A DNA stretch of 64,000 nucleotides from Citrus sinensis. Taxonomy: Eukaryota; Streptophyta; Magnoliopsida; Sapindales; Rutaceae. The stretch spans positions 19,711,501 to 19,775,500 of the forward strand of contig NC_068559.1 in the NCBI RefSeq assembly GCF_022201045.2, read 5' to 3'. Of the stretch, positions 24,348-34,984 are shown in pieces (within the stretch, counting starts at the first letter, position 1; every line of letters begins with the position of its first letter). Below the pieces are notes generated by a model. It saw only the letters and a list, made by a program, of their open reading frames with translations. It did not search any database and had not been told where the DNA came from. Both the position numbers and the translations under genes were made by a program.

Positions 24348-25427
24348 TAAAGTAGTGAGGTGACAGAATGTTAGATATGTACAAAAGTATCTCACTGTTA
24401 CATTCTACGTTTTATATATGGTATCTATTTGAACATACTAAAAAAAGATGTATGTACTAATTAAGGTGATAATTCCTTTTAGCAAGATTATAAAATTTTC
24501 TAATTAGTCAACATCGCAAGGATGCAGTGACACATTTGTTTGTATAACAAATAATTAATACATCAGCATATAAGATCGAGCAATTGGATCTCAAGAATTC
24601 CAGAACGAAAAGTACCAAGCGATAGTTAATATTCTAAAGAGCGGATGCCGACAAAGGATGATCCAGCTCCATTGCTGTTTGTCCGACCACATAAGAAAGT
24701 GCGTTGATCCACCATGTGATCTGTTCTTGTACATTATCATATATGTATACGTAGATTTCAGTTAGCCAATGAATGGCTGTGATGGCCTTATCCATCACAC
24801 ACATGTTATTTCAATAAGCCAATGAATGGCTGTGATGACCTTATCCATCAGACACACAGTTGTCCACAATAACCATGTATTTTAAATACAAACTTTGTAT
24901 TTCTTTCATCACTGACGATTGAGGTGATCGCTGAGTCATCCAGCTCAAATGAACCAGGTATCAATATGTACGTACCTGTTTTTTTTATTCTTAATTTGTC
25001 AAAATCATGAAAATCTTGCTATGAATAGATCGCGTTACCCGATTTTAACATGTTAACCCTTTGCACGTCGTGTAGGCCACATCATTTAACACTCAAGACA
25101 AATACAACCCGACTACAAAAAGAATTATTTACTATTATTATTATTATTTTATTTTTTTATATCCTTTTCTTTTTTCTTTTTTCTTTTTTTTTTTTAAAAA
25201 GAAACGTATCCAAATAATTGTTGGTCCGTAGCATATTTACACATTTCAATAAGCTCTGGCCACACTGAAGGCCTCCCCCTTCACCGTTTGCAACCACTCA
25301 AAATAAAATTCTGTTTTATCAAAATGGCAGCTTCATCACATATCCAGCTTCTCTGGACCATTAATAATATTTCCTCTCTTAATTTAGTAATTACTTTTCA
25401 CATTTTTGCAGCACACCTTTGTCATGT
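24348..25427. other. Intergenic DNA upstream of the BSP-like gene
   Basis: I see no gene. A short direct duplication is present: 'AGCCAATGAATGGCTGTGATG' occurs at 24763 and again at 24818, followed both times by CCTTATCCATCA. An ATG at 25324 opens another frame (MAASSHIQLL...) that does not join the BSP frame without a splice, so I did not use it. Confidence 0.4.
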
Positions 25428-26315
25428 ATGGAAGACCCCCACCTCTTCCGACCCCTCTTGGCCCCGACTGCCACCACCTCCTCCTCCTCCGCCGACGCCG
25501 CCGGCACCGCCTGTGCCGATGAAAACGATGCCGATTACCACAGCATCAACCATTTGTCTTCAAACACTTCCATTACCTTCCGGCTACTTGCAGTCATTGT
25601 CCTAGGAGTAATCTCCATATGGGCAAACCATGAAGCATCAAAAGGCTTCGATATAACAATCATCAATGAAGCTAAAGACTCTCCGGCGGGCAGACGCTTC
25701 GAGCTCTTCTACATATCAAACGACAAGGCCACAAGAATACTCCTCAACACAAGCTCCTTCGCCGAAAACATTCTTTATCCCAATACCAATTTTTCCCTGG
25801 ACAGCAAGAAGCAAGTTCAGCATGTCACTCTCCGGCTCACCACGAACACGACACAGAGAATATTGGTCGCCGTGGACACAACCAATGAAAGCAATGATGA
25901 TTTTGTGATTAGTCTAAGTTCATCAGTAATGAGCGATACTAATATTGCTAATGCCAACCACGCAATTGTCTCGGCGTTGCAACGTGGCATGGCTAGGATA
26001 TGGCTCTGGGACGGCGAGTCTAGGGCTCCCCCGTCGCTGATACAAGGCTTGGTTGAGTACATAAGCATGTTAGCTGGATTTGGGGATGCCAAAAATTACG
26101 TGGGTGGTGAGTTGCCAGAATTTGGTCACATTTGTTGGGACAGTAAGGACGCTGGAGTTACGGCAAGATTCTTGGAATTTTGTGAGGTGAATCATAACGG
26201 TTTCATCCAACGGCTTAACCAAGGTATGAGGCAGAGATGGGATAATCGGACGGTGGATGATGCGTTAGGGATGGAAGCTAAGTATTTATGTGATTCTTAT
26301 AAAATGTTATCATAA
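25428..26315 (+). CDS. Basic secretory protease-like membrane protein, zinc site lost
   Basis: A single exon of 295 aa. The C-terminal two thirds match the plant basic secretory protein family (PF04450, 'peptidase of plants and bacteria'): ANHEASKGFDITIINEAKDSPAG, a central strand region, and VTARFLEFCE followed by NGFIQRLNQGMRQ. In active members the zinc site is HExxH, typically followed by W-x-W, with a later Gly-x-x-(D)-Tyr. Here the aligned residues are R186-G-M-A-R190 before IWLW, and the later segment reads QGLVEY with E210 in place of Asp, so both His and the catalytic Glu are missing. A transmembrane helix (about 49-65) replaces the usual signal peptide. The N-terminus is Ser/Thr/Ala-rich. 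I infer a membrane-anchored pseudoprotease. The start is the first ATG in frame. It may correspond to At2g42900. Confidence 0.8.
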   Translation: MEDPHLFRPLLAPTATTSSSSADAAGTACADENDADYHSINHLSSNTSITFRLLAVIVLGVISIWANHEASKGFDITIINEAKDSPAGRRFELFYISNDKATRILLNTSSFAENILYPNTNFSLDSKKQVQHVTLRLTTNTTQRILVAVDTTNESNDDFVISLSSSVMSDTNIANANHAIVSALQRGMARIWLWDGESRAPPSLIQGLVEYISMLAGFGDAKNYVGGELPEFGHICWDSKDAGVTARFLEFCEVNHNGFIQRLNQGMRQRWDNRTVDDALGMEAKYLCDSYKMLS

Positions 26316-28486
26316 TTTTTTTTTTCCACTTTTAAATAAATTGAATGATAGATTCAGCTTCCAAGTTGCATTCGGTGCTCTTGATAAAAACATGTAGACA
26401 TAACACATACATTAGTTTTTGGGGACAGGTTCTTTTATTTTGAGCTGGCAAAATGTGGGACATTTTGCTCTGTCCACGTGACAATTTTTTTTTTTTTTTT
26501 TGCTTTTTTTTAAAGGGTAAGTAGGAAGAGATAAGAAGTTTTGTACAGTATTTTAGATTAGACCATGTTCTCTGAATCTCTGGTGATATGATGATTACAT
26601 GCATGATTTATGCTAAAAATATATTGTCAACACTTTTGGTGATTGATATTTTTTTTTTCTTTTACCATAATATCACCCACTAATCTTATATACATTTTGT
26701 AAAATATGATAGATAATTCTATAAACTGTGTATTTGAGTCCATATGTATTTTGTAAAATATGATAGATAGTTCCCCACATCTGTTGAAAAACTTATGTTG
26801 GGCGGTGAAGGAACAATAGATTTCATATGGAACCCGAAGTAGCTAGGTTTTATATTGAGAACCACAAAAATTTAATATAAATAAATGGTGAGTTTCTTAG
26901 TGGGAATCACTTATCTTGACAAAATTTTAATGATTAGTCCTTCCACCTTAGGCTGCTGAGGTGGTAGGATCGCTCATACGATTCTTTCTCGCATTATAGA
27001 GCTAATGAGTTTCAATGAGTTATGTCTGCGTGCCAAAGTGTCTTTTGCATTACGACTAGTACTGCTTGAAGCTTAGAAAGTTCAAAAGTCGAAGGAGAAA
27101 TCTGCCATTTGAAAACATGAAGGATTTGGATCAACTTCAAGTGCGAGTACTCAACGAAGATTCAAGAACATGCATGCTCTAAGTTCATCAAGGATAAAAT
27201 TAATGCTCACCGACAAGACAAATAAGTCCGGTCGTCCTCTGAAAACGACAAGCACCATGAAGCCGTTGGATAAGATAAATTATAGTTATGCCTTTGGATT
27301 AACAATCACTTTCGACCCAAAGATTATCAATAACCTCAGTAGAGTTTAATTGCCCACACCTTCTTTCGATGCGAATTTAGTTTGTGTTTATATATATAAA
27401 ATCTTCAATTCAAGATTTTAAAATGCAAAAAAATTTAAAATCGTGTGATTTTAAAGCTTAATTTTATAATAATAATAATAATAATAATATTAAAGGATAT
27501 GATTTTAAAATTTTCTTAAACTTTATCGGAATTTCAAGTCAGAAAACTGTTATAATACATACATGAACTAAAGGAAATGAGAGGAGGCAAAAAACATATA
27601 GAAAAAGGTGAGACATAATATATATATCGCAGGAGATGCAAAAATCAAATCATTGAAAACAGGAGGAGCCTACAAAACCAGCGGTATTTATAAATCATGG
27701 GGTTGCCTTGCCTGCCTCTCTTCAACAACTCACAGAGAATTGGTTTTCATCGCAAGAGACCCCTCAATTTGCATTTATCTCAACATTAAATTCAGTTGCA
27801 AGCAGGAATTTCTAACCGTCCATGACAGCTTGCATGATATATACTTATAGCATGCATGCTGCACGTATCTCAAGGCAATTTTAAAACAAAAAACTGTAAT
27901 TTAAAACTTTTTTTTAATTTTTCTCTCTTTCTCTCTTTCATTCTTTTGTTTTGGATAATGGGGGTCTGTGCTTCGTGAGTGATCAGTACCCAAAAAATTA
28001 AAGGAGATAGAATGAAATCATTAACTGAAGCCAACTCCATCGCTCTCTAACTGAAGCAAAACTCAAGATATTAATGTCTTCATAACCTATTTATTTTCTT
28101 GAATCAATTTCAGATATATATATATATATTAATGTCTCAATCTTATCCGCTAAATGTAGATGGAAACATTTGAACGTAAGTGTAAACAATAGTGATTTGA
28201 ATACAACATTTGATTTTTTTAGTTGAAGTCAAGACTCGAGGCTTGGGAAAATCGCATCTTACCATTAGAGTGAGACCACCTTAGCTCGAATATAAAATTT
28301 ATACCTAAAATAACTGGAAATCATACATATGTCATTCTGCAATAAGAATTGTAACATATAACATTTAAATTAATTAACCACAACTAATGGCGACCTCTAA
28401 CGTATTACAAGGACCTTATAGGGAAAAGAATTATTGCTGCTTCAAAAGACCGAAATTTCATGATATGGGATGGGTAGGTTAAGTAG
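26316..28486. other. Intergenic DNA
   Basis: I see no gene. Small repeats are present: a direct duplication of ATTTTGTAAAATATGATAGATA (about 26694 and 26749) and an ATA trinucleotide run (27465-27489). An open frame at 27608-27850 has no family features and is not called. Confidence 0.4.
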
Positions 28487-30384
28487 CTAGGTTTTTGGTC
28501 GCTGGTCACCATTGACAAACCCTTCATTTCCAGCTAACATCAAGTACTTGTCCCTTCTTGTAAGATTAGTGCACTCAAACCCTAATGCATCAGCCAGCTG
28601 CCTTTGTATGTGATTTGCCACCTCATGACTTGATCTCCCTCCTGAACATGTGAGCTCTTTGGGCAATTTCCCAAGTATCTGAATATGGTAGCTTGGTCTA
28701 GGGTTCATCAAAAAGAAAATGGGATCCAAGCATTTTAGTCCACTGGCGGTGGTCCCATAGAACATGCTCACATGTGTGTTCATTGCCACAGGGACTATGT
28801 CATCAGCTAGCTCAGCAAACAATGAGCTAAACCTCAACAAATAGGGCTCCCTGCATGTGGTTCCTTCCGGGCAAACAACCAAGTCACCTTCACTTAGCAA
28901 TTTTCGCATGGTGTCTCCATCTTTCTTTCTGTCTCTTGTCAATCTGACGGTTCTGATTGGGGCTATAATCTCAGACATTTTGCTTAGGCTATATGTGACT
29001 GCAGTCAAAGGCTTAGCTAAGGATTTGCTGAGGAAAACAGGGTCCAAAAGTGTTCTATGTGAGCAAACGTAGAGGACCCCTTTTGAATAACTTGATGATG
29101 ATGGGCTTTGGCCTTTAAGTCTTATCTCTATACCACTCATTGCGACCAATAAGATGGCTAGTTTGCATGGAAGCATGATGCCCACAAAGAGTCTGAAAAT
29201 GGCTAGAATGATTCCAACTGGTAGCCACATGAACATTGAAAGAGTTGCCAATGGAGTGGGCAAGAAAGCTAGCCTTCCATCATGAAATATGAGAGGCTTT
29301 GGATATTTGTTCCTTGGCATTATAGAATTTGCACTGCTTTTACTCTCTTCCTTGTTCACCACATAAGCTTCCTATAATAATATTGATTAGTCAGCTTAAA
29401 TACAATTATGTTGTACACAAGTAATTAATCTGTTTACTAATCATAACTCAAATGGGAAAATTTCTAAATGAAGATCTAAGGTATATTGAAGCCAAACCGG
29501 AATTGGCAGGATGGTGGTTACCCAAAATTGTAAAAAGAAAATGAATAATGGTTTTTCTATAAATATGACAAAATTTCTCAAAATTGCTCTATGCGCTTCA
29601 AAAATAAATTGCCAATATAAGGAAAAAGAATAATTACCTTGCACTGAGAGATGAAGAGTTGGTCATGGAAACTTGAACTTCCGAGGCCAAGTTCAGGCTT
29701 CTGGTCACCAAAATAATTGATAAGAGCTGTGTGTTTTACAAGCAAACCAGAGCCACAAACTAAACCAGTAAAATATTGACCAGAAGTTTGCAATTCAGTC
29801 CCTACAACACCATCAACTCTCAAATATTCTTTCAAGAATCCCTCGACCATGACTCTAGGAACACTTGTGAACACAAATCTAGACCCAGCTGAGGCTAAAA
29901 CTTCATAGACTTCAGCATTGAGATTCTCAAGGTAGAATTTAGGCAAAACCGCCCTACTCACATTCTCCATGTCCTTCGTTTTAAGCCCACAAAAGGTTAT
30001 GAAAATCATGACTCTTAGTTTACACTCATAGTCCAAGACCCACAAGAAAAGACAAGACAAAAGCAAACAAAATGCTCGCAAAATGCCGCCACCTTCAAAG
30101 GCAACAAGCATGAAATAAGGGAAAAAAGATTGGGACCTTAACAAAACTCCATGCATGTCACAAACCAAAGTGTCAAAGCCTTTATTTTCTAAATCACACT
30201 TTGTAACACTAGGAAAAAGAGGATTTTGATGTGACTGTGACTGTTGGGATGATTTGCCATATGGGTTCCTTAAAAGGAAACCATAGCTTCTCATCTTTCT
30301 TGCAGCTTTGTAGCACGAATTTGCCAGAATCTTGTACCAGAGCAAGTCTGCTACTAGCCTCAGTACTACATTAGGAAGCACCAT
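28487..30384 (-). CDS. GPAT1: sn-Glycerol-3-phosphate 2-O-acyltransferase, GPAT1 type
   Basis: Two exons, 30384-29638 and 29371-28487, give 543 aa. The N-terminal half is a HAD-like phosphatase domain with CDMHGVLL (75-82). The second Asp of the DxDxT motif is absent (D76-M-H-G), so phosphatase activity is unlikely, as in the GPAT1/2/3 and 5/7 branches. The C-terminal half is a PlsC-type acyltransferase with block I H354-RTLL-D359 and block III PEGTTCREP (417-425). Two hydrophobic stretches (about 290-326) suggest ER membrane insertion. The family transfers acyl groups from acyl-CoA to glycerol-3-phosphate for extracellular lipids. MVLP at the start, the FFPYFMLVAFEGG stretch and the missing phosphatase site point to GPAT1, which in Arabidopsis acts in the tapetum and pollen. 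GPAT2 or GPAT3 is less likely. Confidence 0.8.
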
Positions 30385-30511
30385 GGCTAATGTTTTTGCT
30401 TTTGCTTCTACTTATGCAACGATGTCAAGAGACAAAACACAAGAGAAAAGAAGATAAATTCTGCTTAGGAGCTTTGTGGAGAACTGAAGAAGGTGCAAGA
30501 GAAGCAGAAAA

Positions 30512-30519
30512 TATTTATA
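30512..30519 (-). promoter_or_regulatory. TATA box of GPAT1
   Basis: On the minus strand this reads TATAAATA, about 130 bp upstream of the GPAT1 ATG. That places transcription start near 30480-30490 and leaves a leader of about 100 nt. The distance and consensus fit a plant core promoter. Confidence 0.5.
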
Positions 30520-30619
30520 AGACTCTGATTACAAGGCGGTCTAGTGGCAAGTTGACCAATGCGTTTGGTTAGCCACACACCGCTGGCATTAATTACACTG
30601 TCAAAAACTTTTCTTTTCT

Positions 30620-32225
30620 TCCCCTTGTTTTCGTTAATTCTTTCATATTATTCAAACAAGAAGCGCAATATGAACATGCACATGAGCACATCCACACATG
30701 ACGCTACAGAGTTTTATTTTTTCTTAGCTTAGCAACGTTTTTTAGTTAGGTGGGATTGTTGGTGACCGCCATTAAAAGTTTTCATCCTTTGGTCATTGTT
30801 TCGAAATTTTTTTTTTCTTTTTCACACTCCTCAACAATTTTCATTTTAGGCATTGGAATGTGTACACAACTTTTTTGGGATATCAATTTTTCAATCCAAA
30901 GGACCAGTCCCAAGTTAGATAGCCCATACCATCCGAAAATTTTTGACTTTTTTTCTTTTAAACAATATTTTAAAATTGTTATATACCGGTCAAAATCGTA
31001 TCAGCAAAATTACGGCTGCTATTTAGGTGATTGACTTTGTTTCGCTATGAACATGCCATGTGTTGACTTCAATGTATTGTAATCTCATATTTCGCTAATT
31101 AAGATCCCAATTAGTTGGTAGTTGTCTAAGGACGATCGAGAGATGCTTTTAGTTGCTATAAAAGCAAAGAATTTCGACGGACGTGATGTGGTATTATTGC
31201 TAAAAAGGAACATAGGATAGTATACATTATTTTGAACCAAAGAAATTAATCAATGAAATTGCATGTTCTTGAATATAATTTTACGTTTTGTTGATTTGGT
31301 AGTTGAGATCATGCAAGTCTCGCTGAGGGTTTGGTTTGGTGAACATTCAATCATTTGATATTACTGTTAGATTATCACGCATAGTGTCTGCGTGAAACAT
31401 TAGAGGATTCAAATATTTATATGATTTATAGTTTACAGTGCATGATCATGCAGTAATGTTACTATTCTAAAGTAATGATATGTGAAATATGTCATCTAAT
31501 GCCAGAAAATCGTTAGTTGAATCATGCAATGTATGCGCAAGCTAGGCATGCATTTAGTTTCCCATGGTATTTTGTCCAGTGTCGTGGCATTACAAATAAT
31601 TTTGCAAAGCTTTAACTTTCTGCCTCGCCCACCTGTTGAACAAAACATAACACTTATAAATGGAGGTGGGGGAAAACAATTAAAGTTGCACGACTCTTAG
31701 CCGGTGTGGATTCATTCTCTTTAGGGTTTTGATTTTTCTAAATCTTATTAGGGGTATACCATATATTTGCAATAATAAATGTTCAAGCAAAAATTAGGCA
31801 CATCTCTGAACTGCACTATATCTTTTTTCAATTTTGTTGATCCTTTTACTAAAACAAAATTTCATGTAATAAAGCTTTGACTTAGTGGTAGATTTTTGCT
31901 CTCAACAAGGTTTGTGTGAGTGAAAATATATATTTCTCTCAAATATTAATAAGGGCATAATTTCAAGCTAGTCTCAATAGACCTTTGGGTTATTTTATGA
32001 ATTTATTTATGTGTTCAGTTATTAGTAATTTTTTTTTTTTTTTGTAATGTCAATAGATTAATCAATCCAAAAAAAAAAAGTTTGTGCTCGGTATATATCA
32101 CGATTCATATTACATTTACTGACATTTAAGGGTTTGACTACAGTATCCTAAAGGTTGTACCATACTGTCTAGATACAATCCAGTGGATAAAGAATTAACA
32201 TAATAAAATATGATGGTATTGAAGT
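30620..32225. other. Intergenic DNA
   Basis: I see no gene. At 31873-31920 a stretch ('gctttgacttagtggtaga ... caaggtttgtgtgag') resembles a decayed tRNA-type SINE head with box A- and box B-like words; box B is too degraded to call it. Confidence 0.35.
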
Positions 32226-33178
32226 ATGGGGGGTACAATAGTTACTTGCCAACTCACAAACCCACTCATTATGGGTAATCTTGCAAGTTACGGGCATGTT
32301 TGGTATCTCAAACTGAAATTCACTATAAATTACGGGTGAGTTTGGTATTGAGATAAAAAAATTTATCGGACACCCGCACAAGTATCCGCCAACCCGTATT
32401 CTTTATTTTAATTATTTGTATTTTCAATTTTAATAACAAAAATTACATTAAAAAATTAATCATAGATATATATAGGTTAAAGTTCTTAATTCCTAAACTT
32501 AACCTTTCTCACCGCTATTGAGACACACACACAGACACACAAAAGCTTTTAATGACCGGAAATTTATAATTTTCAAGTTTAATATTACTAATATTTTATT
32601 TTAATTGATTGATTTTGTTTGTTTTATTTCAATGACTTGAACCTAATGATTACTTGGTAAAGTTGTGTTTTAATTTCTTTAATAAATTGTTAACATTAGT
32701 TGTACAAAATTTACTTGTTAATATTGTTGATAATACTTGTATATTGATTAAAAGATAGAGTAAGACATTGATCAATAATTAGTGATGATGATTTGTCTAC
32801 AACATAAATAATTTGTTTTAGATTAATATATTTTGTGTATTTATTTTAATGTTGAAATTTTAATTTCTTATTATATTGATCAAATTTAGAATTGAGTATC
32901 GTATGTCTATTTTTTTAGCTATTGTTATAAGTTTATATTTTGAATTATATAATTTAATTTTTATGTATTATTAAAAGTATTTTTTAATATTTGTGATTTT
33001 AAATGATAAAATCCAAAAAAAAATTCAGTCTGCGGAATACTAGTGGGTATGGTAATTGATAAAACCCGCAATAGATAGATTTTATTAAAAAATAAAAATA
33101 TAAATCTACTACAAGTTGTAGGTGTGTTTGATAATTTAAATTTTTTTGTGGGTGTAAATTTAGTAACGATAATCATTT
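32226..33178 (-). mobile_element. Non-autonomous hAT-like element, copy B (inverted)
   Basis: Reverse-complemented, this stretch aligns with copy A at 17976-18847. At one end TTATC/GTTACTAAA...ACACCCACAAAA...TTTAAATTA matches, then GCGGGTTTTAxCAATTACCA and TTTAAAATCACAAAT. At the other end CAATACCAAACTCACxxG and ATACCAAACAxGCCCG match. The termini are decayed, so borders are approximate and no duplication is visible. It has no ORF. Confidence 0.6.
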
Positions 33179-34910
33179 AATTTACAAACAAATTTTTCTT
33201 TTCTCTATAGACTGGAGAAGAGTACATCTATTTAAAAAAAAAAAAAACATTGAAGTTGATTGAATACCGTCCATGGATTAGTTGAATAGCACTGTACAAG
33301 TTGGCGGTGAGACCGTGAGACCAGCATAATTAATTTGCTTTTCAAATACCATGTACATAGAATAGGCTAACCAAACCTATCTCATACTATTCTGAAAATT
33401 TGTCATTTACTTACTGAGCAGTGGATCTATCAATCATCACACCTCCAATTTCCCTTTTTTTTTTTAAAAAAAAAAAAAAACTCCTTTTTCTAATTTCTAC
33501 CACACCCCCAAAATTAAATGAACGAATGCAAAATAATTTTGAAACCCAATTTAACTAAAAAATCAACTCTATTCTTCTTCTTCTCCAAAAAAAAAAAAAA
33601 AGAAAAAAAAAACTCTCTTTCTCTCTCTTGCTTTAATTTGTCTGTTATGAAATTTGAAATCTTAACAAAAAGAAAGAAAAAATAATAAATTTTATCTCTC
33701 TTTCTATTGATTTCTCATGTCAGTTAACAAGCCCAAATTTTCAATTATGATTTTTTTTCAAGAAATTAGAAGGATGCCAATAGTTCCACTCTACAACAAT
33801 TAAATATTTAAATATTTAAATGTTTTCCCCACCCCCATTTTATCGGTGTTATGTTTTCTTCATTAGGTGGCCGAGTGGGGAAAGGTAAAGCTAAGATTGT
33901 AATTGCTCACAATTGGCATATTCCACTATTTCATTGGATGGCATGCACAGCTCAATCTTTAATTAATGGCGGCATCTCTTGTAGAATCTTTGTTGAGATT
34001 TGGCATCAATAAATTGGAAAATAATTGTTCTAAAATGGCGCTTGGGAAAAAGTATATTACGCCACCTTTCCGAGAAAAATTGAGAACATGCATGAGATGG
34101 AATATGGATGAAAAGAATAGAAAAAAAAATCAACATCGAATTTTTATCATGAGCCTAACATTCTGAAAAATATGCTTGGGACTCTTATAGGATGCTCCAT
34201 TTCTAAATAGTTCACATCATGGCCGCCTTCACCATACGTATAAGTTTTAGCCGCGGCGATTAAGTTATTAAGTTACATTATTTTTTAAGTAATTTTTTAT
34301 AATTCTTTAATTATTCGACGCAAAACAATAAAATTATATAAAAAAAATTATTTATGAGTTGATGTAAATTAATTTAAAAAAATTAATTAGAATAAACCCC
34401 TCCTCTAAAGTGTTTTTCTAATTTTAGCTTTTCAGGAAGGCATATGTAAACATATTTAAATTTAAATTGATTTAAAAGGGGTCTCTTTTTCCCCAAAAAG
34501 AAAAAATTACATTATTACAATAAATAAAAAATAATTTAAAAACATAGTTATAGAATGCATTAGAAATCCAATCCAACATCTGCCATAACTTACTTCGATT
34601 GCGTATGAAAAAATTAAAAAAAAAAAAAAAAAGAGTTTAATACTCTCAACGTCAATCGTGAGACTACACTAACTAATGGGTTGCATTTGAATGGGATTAT
34701 TTCATGAACTTTGGTACGGAAAAAAAAAATTATATGAATAAACTTTGGAGTGGAGTTTGGAAGAAGAAAAGAAATTATGGACTCTTGAAGGTTGAATTTG
34801 AAAAACCTACGAATGTTCAAACTTTGAAGTCAAATGTCAGTCAAACGAGTTCAAGTTTCTAACCCGGGCGTCGCGCTTACGCACAACTGAGTTATTAAAA
34901 AAAAAAAAAA
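33179..34910. other. Intergenic DNA upstream of PRS4
   Basis: I see no gene. The stretch has several poly-A/poly-T tracts (for example 33453-33480 and 33588-33611) and TTTAAATATTTAAAT words. An open frame at 33966-34166 has no family features. Confidence 0.4.
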
Positions 34911-34913
34911 AAG

Positions 34914-34920
34914 TATAAAA
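34914..34920 (+). promoter_or_regulatory. TATA box of PRS4
   Basis: TATAAAA follows a long A-run and lies 65 bp before the PRS4 ATG, so the transcript should start near 34945 with a leader of about 40 nt. The following CTCACTCAATTC-type DNA is a typical plant initiator context. Confidence 0.5.
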
Positions 34921-34984
34921 TGCGGAGGCGTTCTCTCTGAAACCCTCACTCAATTCATTCATTCTCGCCACTGCACAAAAAAGA

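Noticed and set aside
25288-25605. Alternative start of the BSP-like gene at 25324 (MAASSHIQLL...)
   Set aside because: It is out of frame with the BSP domain and would need an unsupported intron; its distal part reads as a proline-run frame shadow.
27608-27850. 80-codon open frame (MRHNIYIAGDAK...)
   Set aside because: No recognisable domain, no splice partners and AT-rich surroundings. It could be real but nothing supports it.
31873-31920. SINE or tRNA-like head (gacttagtggtaga ... ggtttgtgtgag)
   Set aside because: The box B word is too degraded and no tail or flanking duplication is visible.
33966-34166. Open frame MAASLVESLLRFGINKLEN...
   Set aside because: It is short and resembles the start of an NBS-LRR-type protein only superficially; no further domain follows.
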